A model generated the notes under the pieces. The model was given only the letters and a program-made list of their open reading frames with translations, ran no database searches and had not been told where the DNA came from. From the NCBI GenBank assembly GCA_902596205.1, contig CACJSY010000006.1:1-63315 (forward strand): DNA of 63,315 bases, given 5' to 3'. Positions 26,282 through 35,148 of the stretch are shown here, in pieces. The first letter of the stretch is position 1; every line of letters starts with the position of its first letter. This DNA comes from an uncultured Pelagibacteraceae bacterium. GTDB taxonomy: Bacteria > Pseudomonadota > Alphaproteobacteria > Pelagibacterales > Pelagibacteraceae. The translations under genes were made by a program, and so were the position numbers.

Positions 26282-26950
26282 ATGAAAATTATTAAGAAAA
26301 GAAATGAAATCGCGCTTATAAATGAATTTATTAAAATTCTCAAAATAGAGGCTATTAAAAAAAAGAAGGCTAAAAAGAGACTAAGTTTCGTTTTAACCGG
26401 AGGTCCTAGTCCAAAAAGATTATACAAAAAGATGGTTACATCAAGAATTGATTGGTCAAATATTGATTTGTTCTGGGGTGATGAAAGATTTGTTTCAAAA
26501 AAATCAATTAATTCAAATTATAAACTTGTGAATGATTGTTTATTAAAAAAGATTAAAATCAATAAAAAAAATATATTTCCATTTAAAACAAGCAATATAG
26601 AAATAAACAAAGCAGCTGTATATTATAAAAAAAAAATTCAGAAATATTTTAAAAAAGGACAAATACACTTTGATATTTTTTTACTAGGGATGGGAAATGA
26701 CGGTCATATTGCTTCAATATTTCCCAATTCAAAAGAGCTTAGAGAAAATTTTATTACAAAACCAATAAATAGAAAGGATTTTAAAAGACTTACATTAAGT
26801 TTAAATTTAATCAACGAATCCAAAAAAATTTTTTTGTGGTTAAATAGTAAGACGAAATCTTCAATTTTTAAAAAATTTAATAAAGCAGATAAAAACATTC
26901 CAGTTAATAAGTTAAAAAGAAAAAAACTATATTGCTTTTCTATTAATTAA
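26282..26950 (+). CDS. pgl: 6-phosphogluconolactonase
   Basis: The 222-residue product has LTGGPSPKRLYK, DLFWGDERFV and LLGMGNDGHIASIFP, the three typical blocks of the DevB-type lactonase and glucosamine-6-phosphate isomerase fold. The combination with VSKKSINSNY favours the lactonase. It hydrolyses 6-phosphogluconolactone in the oxidative pentose phosphate or Entner-Doudoroff route. Neither zwf nor edd is in the window. Its 3' end overlaps the convergent small carbonic-anhydrase-like gene by eight bases. The product is very Lys-rich. Confidence 0.88.
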   Translation: MKIIKKRNEIALINEFIKILKIEAIKKKKAKKRLSFVLTGGPSPKRLYKKMVTSRIDWSNIDLFWGDERFVSKKSINSNYKLVNDCLLKKIKINKKNIFPFKTSNIEINKAAVYYKKKIQKYFKKGQIHFDIFLLGMGNDGHIASIFPNSKELRENFITKPINRKDFKRLTLSLNLINESKKIFLWLNSKTKSSIFKKFNKADKNIPVNKLKRKKLYCFSIN

Positions 26951-27368
26951 ATCTTTCTACTTTCTTATTCAAAGAAATCAATTTTAATTCTATTTTCAAT
27001 TTTGGATGCTTATTTTTTAATATTTTTTTAATTTTTTCAAAAGAAACTTTATGGATTTTTGTTTCTATATCCCTCCTAAATTTTTTTTTACCACTAATAA
27101 TTTTAGCGGCTCCACAGTCTCGATGATTTATAACAATTAATTTTTTTATTTTATGAAGCTTAATAGATATATCAATATTATCCCAAAAAGTTTTATGCCA
27201 TTTTTTAAATTTCAAAGATGTGACACCAATTGCTGATCCGGCAATAGTGAACAAACTATACTTTCCTTTTAGATTCTTTTTTTTTAAATAATTGTAAACA
27301 ATTGATTGAAACCTCGGGTCTATACAAGACAAGACCATAGCTTTATATTTTGATGACATTTTATTCAA
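26943..27368 (-). CDS. Small beta-carbonic-anhydrase-like protein
   Basis: The 141-residue product carries both zinc-ligand motifs of beta carbonic anhydrases: CIDPR (Cys-x-Asp-x-Arg) at about residue 15 and HRDCGAAK (His-x2-Cys) at about residue 85. It is clearly shorter than the usual 180-220 residues and lacks the N-terminal helices used for dimerising. The segment FTIAGSAIG between the motifs is also family-like. It may hydrate CO2, or be a related zinc enzyme of unknown substrate. It overlaps the end of glmS by eight bases and is probably the last gene of the glmU-glmS transcript. Confidence 0.75.
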   Translation of the reverse strand: MNKMSSKYKAMVLSCIDPRFQSIVYNYLKKKNLKGKYSLFTIAGSAIGVTSLKFKKWHKTFWDNIDISIKLHKIKKLIVINHRDCGAAKIISGKKKFRRDIETKIHKVSFEKIKKILKNKHPKLKIELKLISLNKKVERFN

Positions 27369-29178
27369 CTGTTACTGATTTTGCCAAATTTCTTGGTTTG
27401 TCAATATCACAATTTTTAAGCAATGCCACGTGATAGGCAAGTAATTGTAATGGTATTGTGAGTAATAATGGAGATAAAAGATTATTTAAAAAAGGTACTC
27501 TTAAACCAAATCTAATATTATCATTGGCTATAATTTTCTTATTATCTGTAATAAAAAAAATTTTACCACCTCTTGCTATGACTTCTTGCATATTAGAAAG
27601 TGTTTTTTCGAAATATTTGTCTTTAGGAGCAATTATAATAACAGGAAGCCCTTCCTCAATAAGTGCTAATGGACCGTGCTTCATTTCTCCAGCTGGATAA
27701 CCTTCAGCATGTAGATAAGATAGTTCTTTTAATTTTAGTGCTCCCTCTAGCGCAATAGGATAAGATGATCCTCTTCCTAAAAACATTGAGCCTTTAGCTT
27801 TTAAAAATTCTTTAGCCATAACTTGAATATTATTTTCAGTTTTTAAACTTTCTTGAAGGCTCTCAGGAATTTTTTTGAGATTTTTTATATTTTTTTCATA
27901 TATTTTTTCATCTATATCGTTTCTTATTTTTGCAAGTTTTAAACTTAGTATAAAAAGGACTAACAACTGTCCTATAAAAGCTTTTGTTGATGCAACTCCT
28001 ATTTCAGGGCCTGCATGAATTGGTAAAACCCAGTCAGAATTTCTAGCAATAGTGCTTTCAACCACGTTTATTATTGAGCAAGTTTTTACTTTATTTTTTT
28101 TACAAATATCTAGAGCTGCCGCTGTATCTGCAGTTTCGCCAGATTGAGATACAAATATGTAAAGATTATTTTTATTAAACTTAAGCCTCCTATATCTAAA
28201 CTCAGAAGCAATATCTATTTCGATATCTATAGACGTAAGTTCCTCCAACCAATATTTAGCTACTAGACAAGAATGATATGCAGTACCACAACCTACTAGG
28301 ATAATCTTATTTATTTTTTTTGGGTCAAGTGGAAAATCATAAATATTTATATCTGTTTTCAAGCTATCTATGTATTCATTAATACAATTTTTTGCAGTTT
28401 TCGATTGTTCAAAAATTTCCTTCGACATAAAGTTTTTGTATTCACCTTTATCCGCTATGTTCTCATTTTCTGATAAAATATGAGTTTTTTTATTAATCTT
28501 TCTCTGATTTGCGTCGTAAAAATTTACGTTATCTTTGCTTAATACGCATACTTCACCATCATCTAAATAGGAGATTTTATTAGTCATTGATTTTAATGCA
28601 TAAGAGTCGGAACCTAAATAGTTTTCGCCATTAGAGTACCCTACTGCTAAAGGGCTTCCTCTACGCGCACCTATAATAATGTCTGAAAAATTTTTAAATA
28701 GAATACCAAGAGCAAAACTACCATGAAGCTTATTTAATGTTTTGAAAACTGACTCTAGAGGTTTACTGTCTTTTAATGCCTCGGTAATTAAAAGAGTTAT
28801 AACCTCTGTATCAGTTTGAGACTTAAATTTTAATCCCTTTGCTTCTAACTCTTTTTTTATCTCATCTGAATTTTCAATAATACCATTATGAACAACTGAA
28901 ACTTGTTCAGAAGAATGAGGGTGAGCATTGATAACATTTGGAACACCATGAGTGGCCCATCTAACATGACCAATTCCTATATTGCCATTTGAAGGTGTTT
29001 TAAATAAAATTTTTTCTAACTCTTCTACTCTACCAGAACATTTTTTCTCATTTATAAAATTATTTGTTAATGTTGCTAGGCCTGCTGAGTCATAACCCCT
29101 ATATTCCAATTTTTTTAGAGAATTAATTATATTTATTGAGACTGGTTTGTTGCTAGCTATACCAATAATTCCACACAT
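27361..29178 (-). CDS. glmS: Glucosamine-6-phosphate synthase (isomerizing)
   Basis: The 605-residue product makes glucosamine 6-phosphate from fructose 6-phosphate and glutamine. It starts MCGIIGIAS with the catalytic Cys2, has YRGYDSAGLA and HTRWATHG-like GHVRWATHG, two SIS sugar-isomerase domains (about 280-590) with VSQSGETADT, and the family's ending DKPRNLAKSVTVE. Length is normal. It starts at the stop codon of the GlmU-like gene, so cell-wall precursor steps are coupled. Confidence 0.97.
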   Translation of the reverse strand: MCGIIGIASNKPVSINIINSLKKLEYRGYDSAGLATLTNNFINEKKCSGRVEELEKILFKTPSNGNIGIGHVRWATHGVPNVINAHPHSSEQVSVVHNGIIENSDEIKKELEAKGLKFKSQTDTEVITLLITEALKDSKPLESVFKTLNKLHGSFALGILFKNFSDIIIGARRGSPLAVGYSNGENYLGSDSYALKSMTNKISYLDDGEVCVLSKDNVNFYDANQRKINKKTHILSENENIADKGEYKNFMSKEIFEQSKTAKNCINEYIDSLKTDINIYDFPLDPKKINKIILVGCGTAYHSCLVAKYWLEELTSIDIEIDIASEFRYRRLKFNKNNLYIFVSQSGETADTAAALDICKKNKVKTCSIINVVESTIARNSDWVLPIHAGPEIGVASTKAFIGQLLVLFILSLKLAKIRNDIDEKIYEKNIKNLKKIPESLQESLKTENNIQVMAKEFLKAKGSMFLGRGSSYPIALEGALKLKELSYLHAEGYPAGEMKHGPLALIEEGLPVIIIAPKDKYFEKTLSNMQEVIARGGKIFFITDNKKIIANDNIRFGLRVPFLNNLLSPLLLTIPLQLLAYHVALLKNCDIDKPRNLAKSVTVE

Positions 29179-29825
29179 TATTTTTTTTTCCTTTTTTTAT
29201 AGTCTTTCACTTCTATTTGAGGAGATCTTGATATAGCTAAAGATTTTTTTTTAACATCTTTTGTAATTACTGATCCAGCTCCTACAATACTATCCTTATC
29301 TATTTTTATTGGAGCAACTAAAGATGAATTGGATCCAATAAAAACATTTTCTGATATTCTTGTCTTAAATTTTTTGACTCCATCATAATTACAAGTAATA
29401 GTTCCTGCTCCAATGTTTGAATTTTTTCCAACCGAAGCATCACCTACATAAGATAAATGGTTAACTTTTGAATTTTGACTGATAGTTGATTTCTTTGTTT
29501 CCACAAAATTTCCAATTTTAGAATTATTTTTTAAAATTGTTCCATTTCTTAATCTAGCGTACGGCCCAACGGTAACACTCTTCTCAATTTTTGTTCCCTC
29601 AATATGACTAAATGATTTTATATATGAATTATCTCCAATTTTAACATTTGGACCAATCACTACATAAGGCTCGACAGTTACATTTTTTCCAAAAGTTGTA
29701 TCTTTTGATAGAAAAATTGTCTCTGGTGCAATCAAATTTACACCCTTTGCTAATGCTTTGTTTCTCAAAATTTCTTGAGAAAGACGATAGGTATCTGCCT
29801 TATCTAATTTGTTATTTCTTTTCAT
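29178..29825 (-). CDS. glmU: GlmU-like acetyltransferase lacking the uridyltransferase half
   Basis: I start at the ATG at 29825 because the 26 residues before it in the open frame are untypical and would run into the promoter of the divergent gene. The 215-residue product equals the C-terminal half of GlmU: linker helix (TYRLSQEILRNKALAKGV), left-handed beta-helix with VGPYARLRNGT, IGNFVETKKS, the active-site segment VNHLSYVGDA, and NIGAGTITCNYDG. The N-terminal pyrophosphorylase domain (GXGTRM motif) is absent. The enzyme should acetylate glucosamine 1-phosphate; UDP transfer must be done by another protein. It is directly upstream of glmS with one shared base. Confidence 0.88.
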   Translation of the reverse strand: MKRNNKLDKADTYRLSQEILRNKALAKGVNLIAPETIFLSKDTTFGKNVTVEPYVVIGPNVKIGDNSYIKSFSHIEGTKIEKSVTVGPYARLRNGTILKNNSKIGNFVETKKSTISQNSKVNHLSYVGDASVGKNSNIGAGTITCNYDGVKKFKTRISENVFIGSNSSLVAPIKIDKDSIVGAGSVITKDVKKKSLAISRSPQIEVKDYKKRKKK

Positions 29826-29894
29826 TAAAAAATTCTTTACATTAATAATGTAACTGAAATAAGTCACAAAATATTTCTTTTTAATACTTTTAAA

Positions 29895-30557
29895 ATGACT
29901 CAAATTTATACAATTCTTTTTGATTTAGATGGAACAATAGTTAATACCGCTCCAGATTTAATGGCAGCACATAATCACGTTATGAAAAAATTTGGACACT
30001 CCGAGAAGAAATTATCAGACATCAAATCGCTCGCCGGTAAAGGGGCATGGGTAATGATGCAAAGATCATTCAAGGAAGAAATAAAAGATGAAAAAATAAA
30101 AAAGGAGATGACTAAGGAATTTTTAGATTTTTACGCAAAAAATATTGATCAAAAAAGTAAGCCTTTGAGGGGAACTATGGAATTTTTAAATTGGGCAAAA
30201 AATAAAAATATATCGATGGGTGTTTGTACAAATAAGCAAGAGAGATTAGCCGTAGATCTATTAAAAAAATTAGATATGTACAAATTTTTTGAATATGTAG
30301 CTGGTTGTGATACTTTTTCATTTAATAAACCAGATCCAAGACATTTAACGGGTGTTGTTGAAATAATAGGCGGTGATTTAAAAAAAACAATAATGGTAGG
30401 TGACAGTGAAGTAGACGCTAACTCTGCTCATAATGCAAATTTGCCCTTTGTTTTAGTAAAAGACGGTTACACAGAAAAATCTGAAAAAGAAATTAAACAT
30501 GATGAATTAATAAGTGACTTTATTGGTTTTGAAAAAATAATAGAAAAATATTTATGA
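29895..30557 (+). CDS. gph: HAD phosphatase, phosphoglycolate phosphatase-like
   Basis: The 220-residue product has DLDGTIVNTAPDL (nucleophile Asp), a helical cap, CTNKQE, FNKPDPRHL and VGDSEVDANSAHNA, all in the order seen in Gph. It would remove phosphoglycolate formed by DNA repair or by Rubisco-like side reactions; other small phosphate esters are possible. It overlaps the next gene (LysE family) by four bases and starts 69 bases from the divergent GlmU-like gene. Confidence 0.85.
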   Translation: MTQIYTILFDLDGTIVNTAPDLMAAHNHVMKKFGHSEKKLSDIKSLAGKGAWVMMQRSFKEEIKDEKIKKEMTKEFLDFYAKNIDQKSKPLRGTMEFLNWAKNKNISMGVCTNKQERLAVDLLKKLDMYKFFEYVAGCDTFSFNKPDPRHLTGVVEIIGGDLKKTIMVGDSEVDANSAHNANLPFVLVKDGYTEKSEKEIKHDELISDFIGFEKIIEKYL

Positions 30558-31153
30558 TAACTTTTGCTCTATTTTCAGCATTATCTGCTTTTTATTTTAC
30601 TATGTTTTTTACACCAGGTCCTAATAATGCAATGCTTACTGCGTCAGGAATGAAATTCGGTTTTATTAGGACTCTACCTCATTTAATTGGAATTCCTTTA
30701 GGTCATATTTTGCAAATAGGTTTAACTTGTTTTGGTTTAGCAAATTTATTTTTACTTTATCCTCAAGTTCAATTTTATATGAAAATTTTATGTTTCTTTT
30801 ATTTAGTTTATTTAGGGTGGAAAATGATTGGTTCATTTAGCATGGTTCAAAAAGAGACGGGTAGACCTCTAAGATTTTATGAAGCATCTTTATTTCAATT
30901 TATAAATCCAAAAGCTTGGTCAATTGCTGTCACGGTTGCTTCAGGTTTTTTTCCTACTGATGAAAATATTTTTATTGGAGTTGCATTTGTAACAATTACT
31001 GCTGCAGTAATATGTTTTCCAACGATTAGTTTGTGGGCATTGTTTGGAAGCGGTTTGAGAAAATTTGTAACAGATATAAAAATAAAAAAAATTATTGAAT
31101 ATTTACTAGCTGTTTTATTAGTTTTAACTGGACTATTTATACTATTTAAATAA
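30554..31153 (+). CDS. LysE/RhtB family amino-acid exporter
   Basis: The 199-residue product has six hydrophobic segments and the family's start FTPGPNNAMLTASGMKFG, followed by GIPLGHILQIGL and FINPKAWSIAV. These motifs are diagnostic of the LysE/RhtB group, which exports amino acids and related compounds across the inner membrane. The transported compound cannot be told. It overlaps gph by four bases and is followed after 41 bases by prpB. Confidence 0.88.
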   Translation: MITFALFSALSAFYFTMFFTPGPNNAMLTASGMKFGFIRTLPHLIGIPLGHILQIGLTCFGLANLFLLYPQVQFYMKILCFFYLVYLGWKMIGSFSMVQKETGRPLRFYEASLFQFINPKAWSIAVTVASGFFPTDENIFIGVAFVTITAAVICFPTISLWALFGSGLRKFVTDIKIKKIIEYLLAVLLVLTGLFILFK

Positions 31154-31194
31154 TCTTTGATTTTTAGATCTTGCTCTAATATAAATTCTCACGG

Positions 31195-32091
31195 ATGCAT
31201 TTTACTAAAAAAACAGTTTCAGAAAAACGATCAAATTTAATTAAAAATTTAAAATCAAAAAAACTATTAAGATTTCCCGGAGCATATAATCCTCTATGTG
31301 CTAAGCTAATTGCCGAAATAGGTTTTGATGGTGTTTATGTTTCAGGTGGAGTTATGTCAAACGATCTAGGTTTACCTGATATTGGTTTAACAACTTTAGA
31401 TCAGGTAAGCTATAGAAGTAATCAAATAGCAAGAGTAACTGATCTCCCAACAATAGTTGATATAGATACAGGATTTGGAAACTGTAAAAAAACAATTGAG
31501 ACTTTTGAGAGAAAAGGTTTGGCTGGATGTCATTTAGAAGATCAAATAGCTGAAAAAAGATGTGGTCATTTAGATAATAAAGAGCTTATTTCAAAAGAAG
31601 AAATGGTAAAAAAAATTCAAGAGTCAACAAAAGCGAGGAAAGATAAAAATTTTTTAATTATTGCAAGAACGGATGCAAATTCTGTTGAAGGGTTAGATAA
31701 AACATTAGATCGTATTAAAGCTTATGAGGACGCCGGAGCTGATATGATTTTTCCTGAAGCTATGAAAGATGAAAGTGAATTTGAAAAGGTTAGAAAAACA
31801 GCTAAGGGATACTTATTAGCTAATATGACAGAATTCGGTAAATCAAAATTGTTGAACAGATCTCAACTAGAAAATTTAGGTTATAATTTAGTTATTTATC
31901 CTGTGACAACTCAAAGATTGGCAATGCAAAACGTTGAATTAGGTCTTAAATCAATATTCAAAGATGGGCACCAAAATAACGTCATGGACAAAATGCAGAC
32001 TAGAAAAAGGTTGTACGAGTTAGTAGAATATGAGAAATACAATACTCCTGACAAGAAAATTACAGATTTTTCTACTGATGGGCATGAATAA
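31195..32091 (+). CDS. prpB: 2-methylisocitrate lyase
   Basis: The 298-residue product is a PEP mutase/isocitrate lyase family enzyme. It has FPGAYNPLCAKLI, VYVSGGVMSNDL, VDIDTGFGN, HLEDQIAEKRCGHLDNKEL with the catalytic Cys, and IIARTDANSVEGLD. The KRCGH segment matches methylisocitrate lyase. It splits methylisocitrate into pyruvate and succinate. It overlaps prpC by one base. Together they form part of the methylcitrate cycle for propionyl-CoA, for example from DMSP degradation or odd-chain compounds. Confidence 0.93.
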   Translation: MHFTKKTVSEKRSNLIKNLKSKKLLRFPGAYNPLCAKLIAEIGFDGVYVSGGVMSNDLGLPDIGLTTLDQVSYRSNQIARVTDLPTIVDIDTGFGNCKKTIETFERKGLAGCHLEDQIAEKRCGHLDNKELISKEEMVKKIQESTKARKDKNFLIIARTDANSVEGLDKTLDRIKAYEDAGADMIFPEAMKDESEFEKVRKTAKGYLLANMTEFGKSKLLNRSQLENLGYNLVIYPVTTQRLAMQNVELGLKSIFKDGHQNNVMDKMQTRKRLYELVEYEKYNTPDKKITDFSTDGHE

Positions 32092-33215
32092 TGAGTGAAG
32101 AAATAAAAAAAGGATTGCTAGGTATCGTTGTTGATGAAACTACAATTTCACATGTAGTACCTGAACTCAGTGCCTTAACTTACAGAGGTTATACAGTACA
32201 AGAGCTTTGTGATAAATGTGATTTCGAAGAAGTTGCATATCTAGTGTTAAATGGAGAACTGCCTAACAAAAGTCAGCTGAAAAAATTCATTAAACTTGAG
32301 AGATCAGAAAGAAAACTTTCTAAACAAATATTAAATGATATTAAAAAAATGCCTCGAAACGCTCATCCTATGGACGTAATTAGAACTTGCGTAAGTTTAA
32401 TGGCATTAGAAGATAAAGACACAAAAGACAATTCTCCTAAAGCAAATATGAGAAAGGCAATGCGGATTTTTGCCAAAACCCCTACAGCTGTTGCTGCTTA
32501 TTTCAGAACACGGAAAGGAAAATCAATTATAGCTCCAAGTAAAAAATTATCTTTTTCAGAAAATTTCTTTAAGATGATGTTTAATAAAGTCCCCGATAAA
32601 GAAATTGTAAGAGCTTTCGATATATCCCTAATATTATACGCTGAACATAGTTTTAATGTTTCAACTTTCACAGCAAGGACAATTACATCTAGTTTATCTG
32701 ATTTACATGGTGCAATAACTGGGGCGATTGCATCTTTAAAAGGTCCATTACATGGTGGAGCTAATGAAGCAGTAATGCATATGATGAAAGAGATTGGAAA
32801 ACCTGAAAAGGCAAAAGCTTGGATAGAAAATGCACTAAATAAGAAAAAAGTTGTTATGGGTTTTGGTCATAGAGTTTACCGAACGGGAGACTCAAGAGTT
32901 CCAACAATGAAACACTACATGTTTAAAGTTGCAAAGCTTTTGAAAAAAGAAAAATATACAAGGATGTACGAGATTTTAGAAAAGGTAATGTTAAATAGAA
33001 AAAACATTCACCCTAATGTAGATTTTCCATGTGGTCCAACTTATTACATGATGGGAATTGATATAGATTTCTATACACCAATTTTTGTGATGTCACGTAT
33101 TACCGGTTGGTCAGCGCATATAATGGAACAACATGCTTCAAATAAGCTTATTAGACCTTTGTCTAAGTACAGGGGTGCTGAAGTTAGAGAAGTAATGCTG
33201 CTTAACCAAAGATAA
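32091..33215 (+). CDS. prpC: 2-methylcitrate synthase
   Basis: The 374-residue product has the citrate synthase fold: VYLVLNGELP-like start region (EVAYLVLNGELPNKSQL), AEHSFNVSTFTAR, LKGPLHGGANEAVM, GFGHRVYRTGDSR and DFPCGPTYYMMGI. The short length, the N-terminal GLLGIVVDETTIS and the position next to prpB favour methylcitrate synthase over citrate synthase. It condenses propionyl-CoA and oxaloacetate. No prpD or acnD-prpF gene follows; the next gene is a small membrane protein starting right at the stop. Confidence 0.92.
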   Translation: MSEEIKKGLLGIVVDETTISHVVPELSALTYRGYTVQELCDKCDFEEVAYLVLNGELPNKSQLKKFIKLERSERKLSKQILNDIKKMPRNAHPMDVIRTCVSLMALEDKDTKDNSPKANMRKAMRIFAKTPTAVAAYFRTRKGKSIIAPSKKLSFSENFFKMMFNKVPDKEIVRAFDISLILYAEHSFNVSTFTARTITSSLSDLHGAITGAIASLKGPLHGGANEAVMHMMKEIGKPEKAKAWIENALNKKKVVMGFGHRVYRTGDSRVPTMKHYMFKVAKLLKKEKYTRMYEILEKVMLNRKNIHPNVDFPCGPTYYMMGIDIDFYTPIFVMSRITGWSAHIMEQHASNKLIRPLSKYRGAEVREVMLLNQR

Positions 33216-33401
33216 ATGACTTTAACTAATTTACTTTTATTTTTAATCTTAGTTACACTCGCTACATATACTTTTATGCCTTGGAAAGGTATTGATAAAG
33301 GTTCTTTAGTAAAAGTAGTATCTCAATGGTTTATGTGGTTTTCTATTTTTGCAATCATAGTTTTTATATCTACTTTTTTTGGAATTGAAGTTTCTGGATA
33401 A
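33216..33401 (+). CDS. Small membrane protein
   Basis: The 61-residue product has two hydrophobic segments (about 4-21 and 38-57) with MPWKGIDKGS between them, in the manner of twin-helix inner-membrane proteins. It starts with ATG directly after the prpC stop, so translation is probably coupled. It overlaps the next gene by 23 bases if that gene uses the TTG at 33379. No function is known to me. Its placement inside the operon supports that it is real. Confidence 0.6.
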   Translation: MTLTNLLLFLILVTLATYTFMPWKGIDKGSLVKVVSQWFMWFSIFAIIVFISTFFGIEVSG

Positions 33402-34287
33402 TAATTTTTTTCAACAAACAAGAATTTTAGACGGAGGAATGGGCCAGGAACTCCTTAACCGTGGAGTTAAACCTTACGGAACTCTATGGGGTGCCTCAGC
33501 ATTATATAATCGAAAATATCATAAAACAGTTGTCAAAACACATTTGGATTTTATAAAAGCCGGAGCAGAAATTATAGTAACTAATAGCTTCGGTAGCAGA
33601 AAAAGAAGATTGATCGAAAATGGTTTAGTAAAAGAATATAAAAATCTAAACATTTTAGCAGGAAAACTAGCAAAAAAAGCCGTAAGTATTTCCAAGAAAA
33701 AAGTTTTGATTGCTGGAAGTCTGCCACCTCAAAATTTTACTTATTTTGCTGATCTTGGAAAAGATCTTAAGTTTATAAAAGAAAGTTTTAGGTCCCAGGC
33801 AAAATATCTCAATCCATATGTGGATTTTTTTTATTTAGATGTAATGAGTAGCTGGAAAGAGTGTTCATTAGGTTTGAGTGCAATTAAAGAATACAAGAAA
33901 AAAATTTTAGTCGGTATCCACATTAGGAGCAAAGGATTGTTGCCCTCGGGCGAAAAATTTATAACTGTTGCAAAAAAAGTTCAAAAACATAAACCCATTG
34001 GAATTATGGCCTCTTGTGTTTCATTTGAGGATTTAAACGAGGTGATGAAAGATGCAAAAAAGCTTAAAGTCCCATTTGGGTTTAAAATTAATGCTTTTGA
34101 ACATATTCCGCCAGGTTGGAAACCTGACTCAAATAATCCAAAAGTTCAACTTGGAAAAAGGAAAGATCTTACTCCTAAAAAGTTTTTTGAAATTTGTAAA
34201 AAATTAAATTACAAGGGAGCAAAAATTATTGGAGGATGTTGTGAAATTACTCCAAAACATATCGAAAAATTAAAGTCTTTAGTGTGA
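33379..34287 (+). CDS. Homocysteine S-methyltransferase family protein
   Basis: The product (about 302 residues) has RILDGGMGQELLNRG at the start, VTNSFGSRK with the first zinc-site region, and GGCCEITPKHI with the Cys pair that binds zinc at the end. These are the hallmarks of MmuM and the methyltransferase domain of MetH. The methyl donor (S-methylmethionine or a betaine) is unknown. There is no good ATG; the start is likely TTG at 33379 or 33385, inside the preceding gene. The 3' end overlaps the convergent permease gene by nine bases. Confidence 0.88.
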   Translation: MELKFLDNNFFQQTRILDGGMGQELLNRGVKPYGTLWGASALYNRKYHKTVVKTHLDFIKAGAEIIVTNSFGSRKRRLIENGLVKEYKNLNILAGKLAKKAVSISKKKVLIAGSLPPQNFTYFADLGKDLKFIKESFRSQAKYLNPYVDFFYLDVMSSWKECSLGLSAIKEYKKKILVGIHIRSKGLLPSGEKFITVAKKVQKHKPIGIMASCVSFEDLNEVMKDAKKLKVPFGFKINAFEHIPPGWKPDSNNPKVQLGKRKDLTPKKFFEICKKLNYKGAKIIGGCCEITPKHIEKLKSLV

Positions 34288-35130
34288 TTTAATAATTTTT
34301 TGTGTAATTCTGTCTAAAATAATTGCCAGAATTACTATTCCTGTTCCACCGATAACCGCAGAACCAACATCAAGTCTTCCTAAAGCGATATATACAGTTA
34401 AACCTAGCCCCCCAGCACCTATAAGAGCTGCAATAACTACCATCGATAATGCAAGCATCAGTGTTTGATTAACTCCAGCCATTATAGTTTTTAAAGACAA
34501 AGGAATCTCAATTTTAATTAATATTAAAAATTTTGTAAGTCCTAGACTTGATCCTGCTTCTTTAAAACCTTTACCGACTTGCCTAATACCCAAATTTGTT
34601 AATCGAATAATTGGTGGTAAGGCAAATATTATTGTAGCGACTACTCCAGGGGTCAAACCAACTCCAAAAAGCATAACTACAGGTATTAAATAAACGAAAC
34701 TTGGTATTGTTTGCATTATATCAAGTATTGGGCGTAAAATAATTTCAAAAGTGTTGCTTCTTGAAGCAATGATGCCAAGAGGAATTCCAATTAACATACA
34801 AAATAAAACAGCAGTAAAAATCATTGCTAATGTGGTCATACTTTCTGACCAAAGATCAACAAGATCAATAAAAAGTAAACTTAAAAAAGAAAATATAGCA
34901 AATTTAATTCCATTAGTCCTGTAAGCGAAAATTATAAATATTAAAAGTATGATTGGAAAAGGAATAAAATTAAATAGAGAGTCTAAACTATTTAAAACAG
35001 TGTCTATTGGGGCTGAAATTTTTTTAAAGAGTGGCCTTTGTTCAAACAGCCACTCTTTAATATTTCCCTCTATCCATTCACCAATTGGAATGTATATTTC
35101 GTAATCTGAAGGGGCTAATTTTAAACTCAT
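34279..35130 (-). CDS. proW: Glycine betaine/proline-type ABC transporter permease
   Basis: The 283-residue product has about six membrane helices and the binding-protein-dependent permease core: LIGIPLGIIASRSN, FVYLIPVVMLFGVG and the EAA-like KEAGSSLGLTKFLILIKIEIPLS, AGVNQTLMLALSMVVIAALIGAGGLG. These match ProW of the OpuA/ProU family. It follows the ProX gene at 35149 after 18 bases. No ATPase (ProV) gene lies in the cluster, so the ATPase must be encoded elsewhere. It imports compatible solutes or betaine-like carbon and nitrogen sources. Confidence 0.92.
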   Translation of the reverse strand: MSLKLAPSDYEIYIPIGEWIEGNIKEWLFEQRPLFKKISAPIDTVLNSLDSLFNFIPFPIILLIFIIFAYRTNGIKFAIFSFLSLLFIDLVDLWSESMTTLAMIFTAVLFCMLIGIPLGIIASRSNTFEIILRPILDIMQTIPSFVYLIPVVMLFGVGLTPGVVATIIFALPPIIRLTNLGIRQVGKGFKEAGSSLGLTKFLILIKIEIPLSLKTIMAGVNQTLMLALSMVVIAALIGAGGLGLTVYIALGRLDVGSAVIGGTGIVILAIILDRITQKIIKSH

Positions 35131-35148
35131 TAAAATTAACCTGAACCT

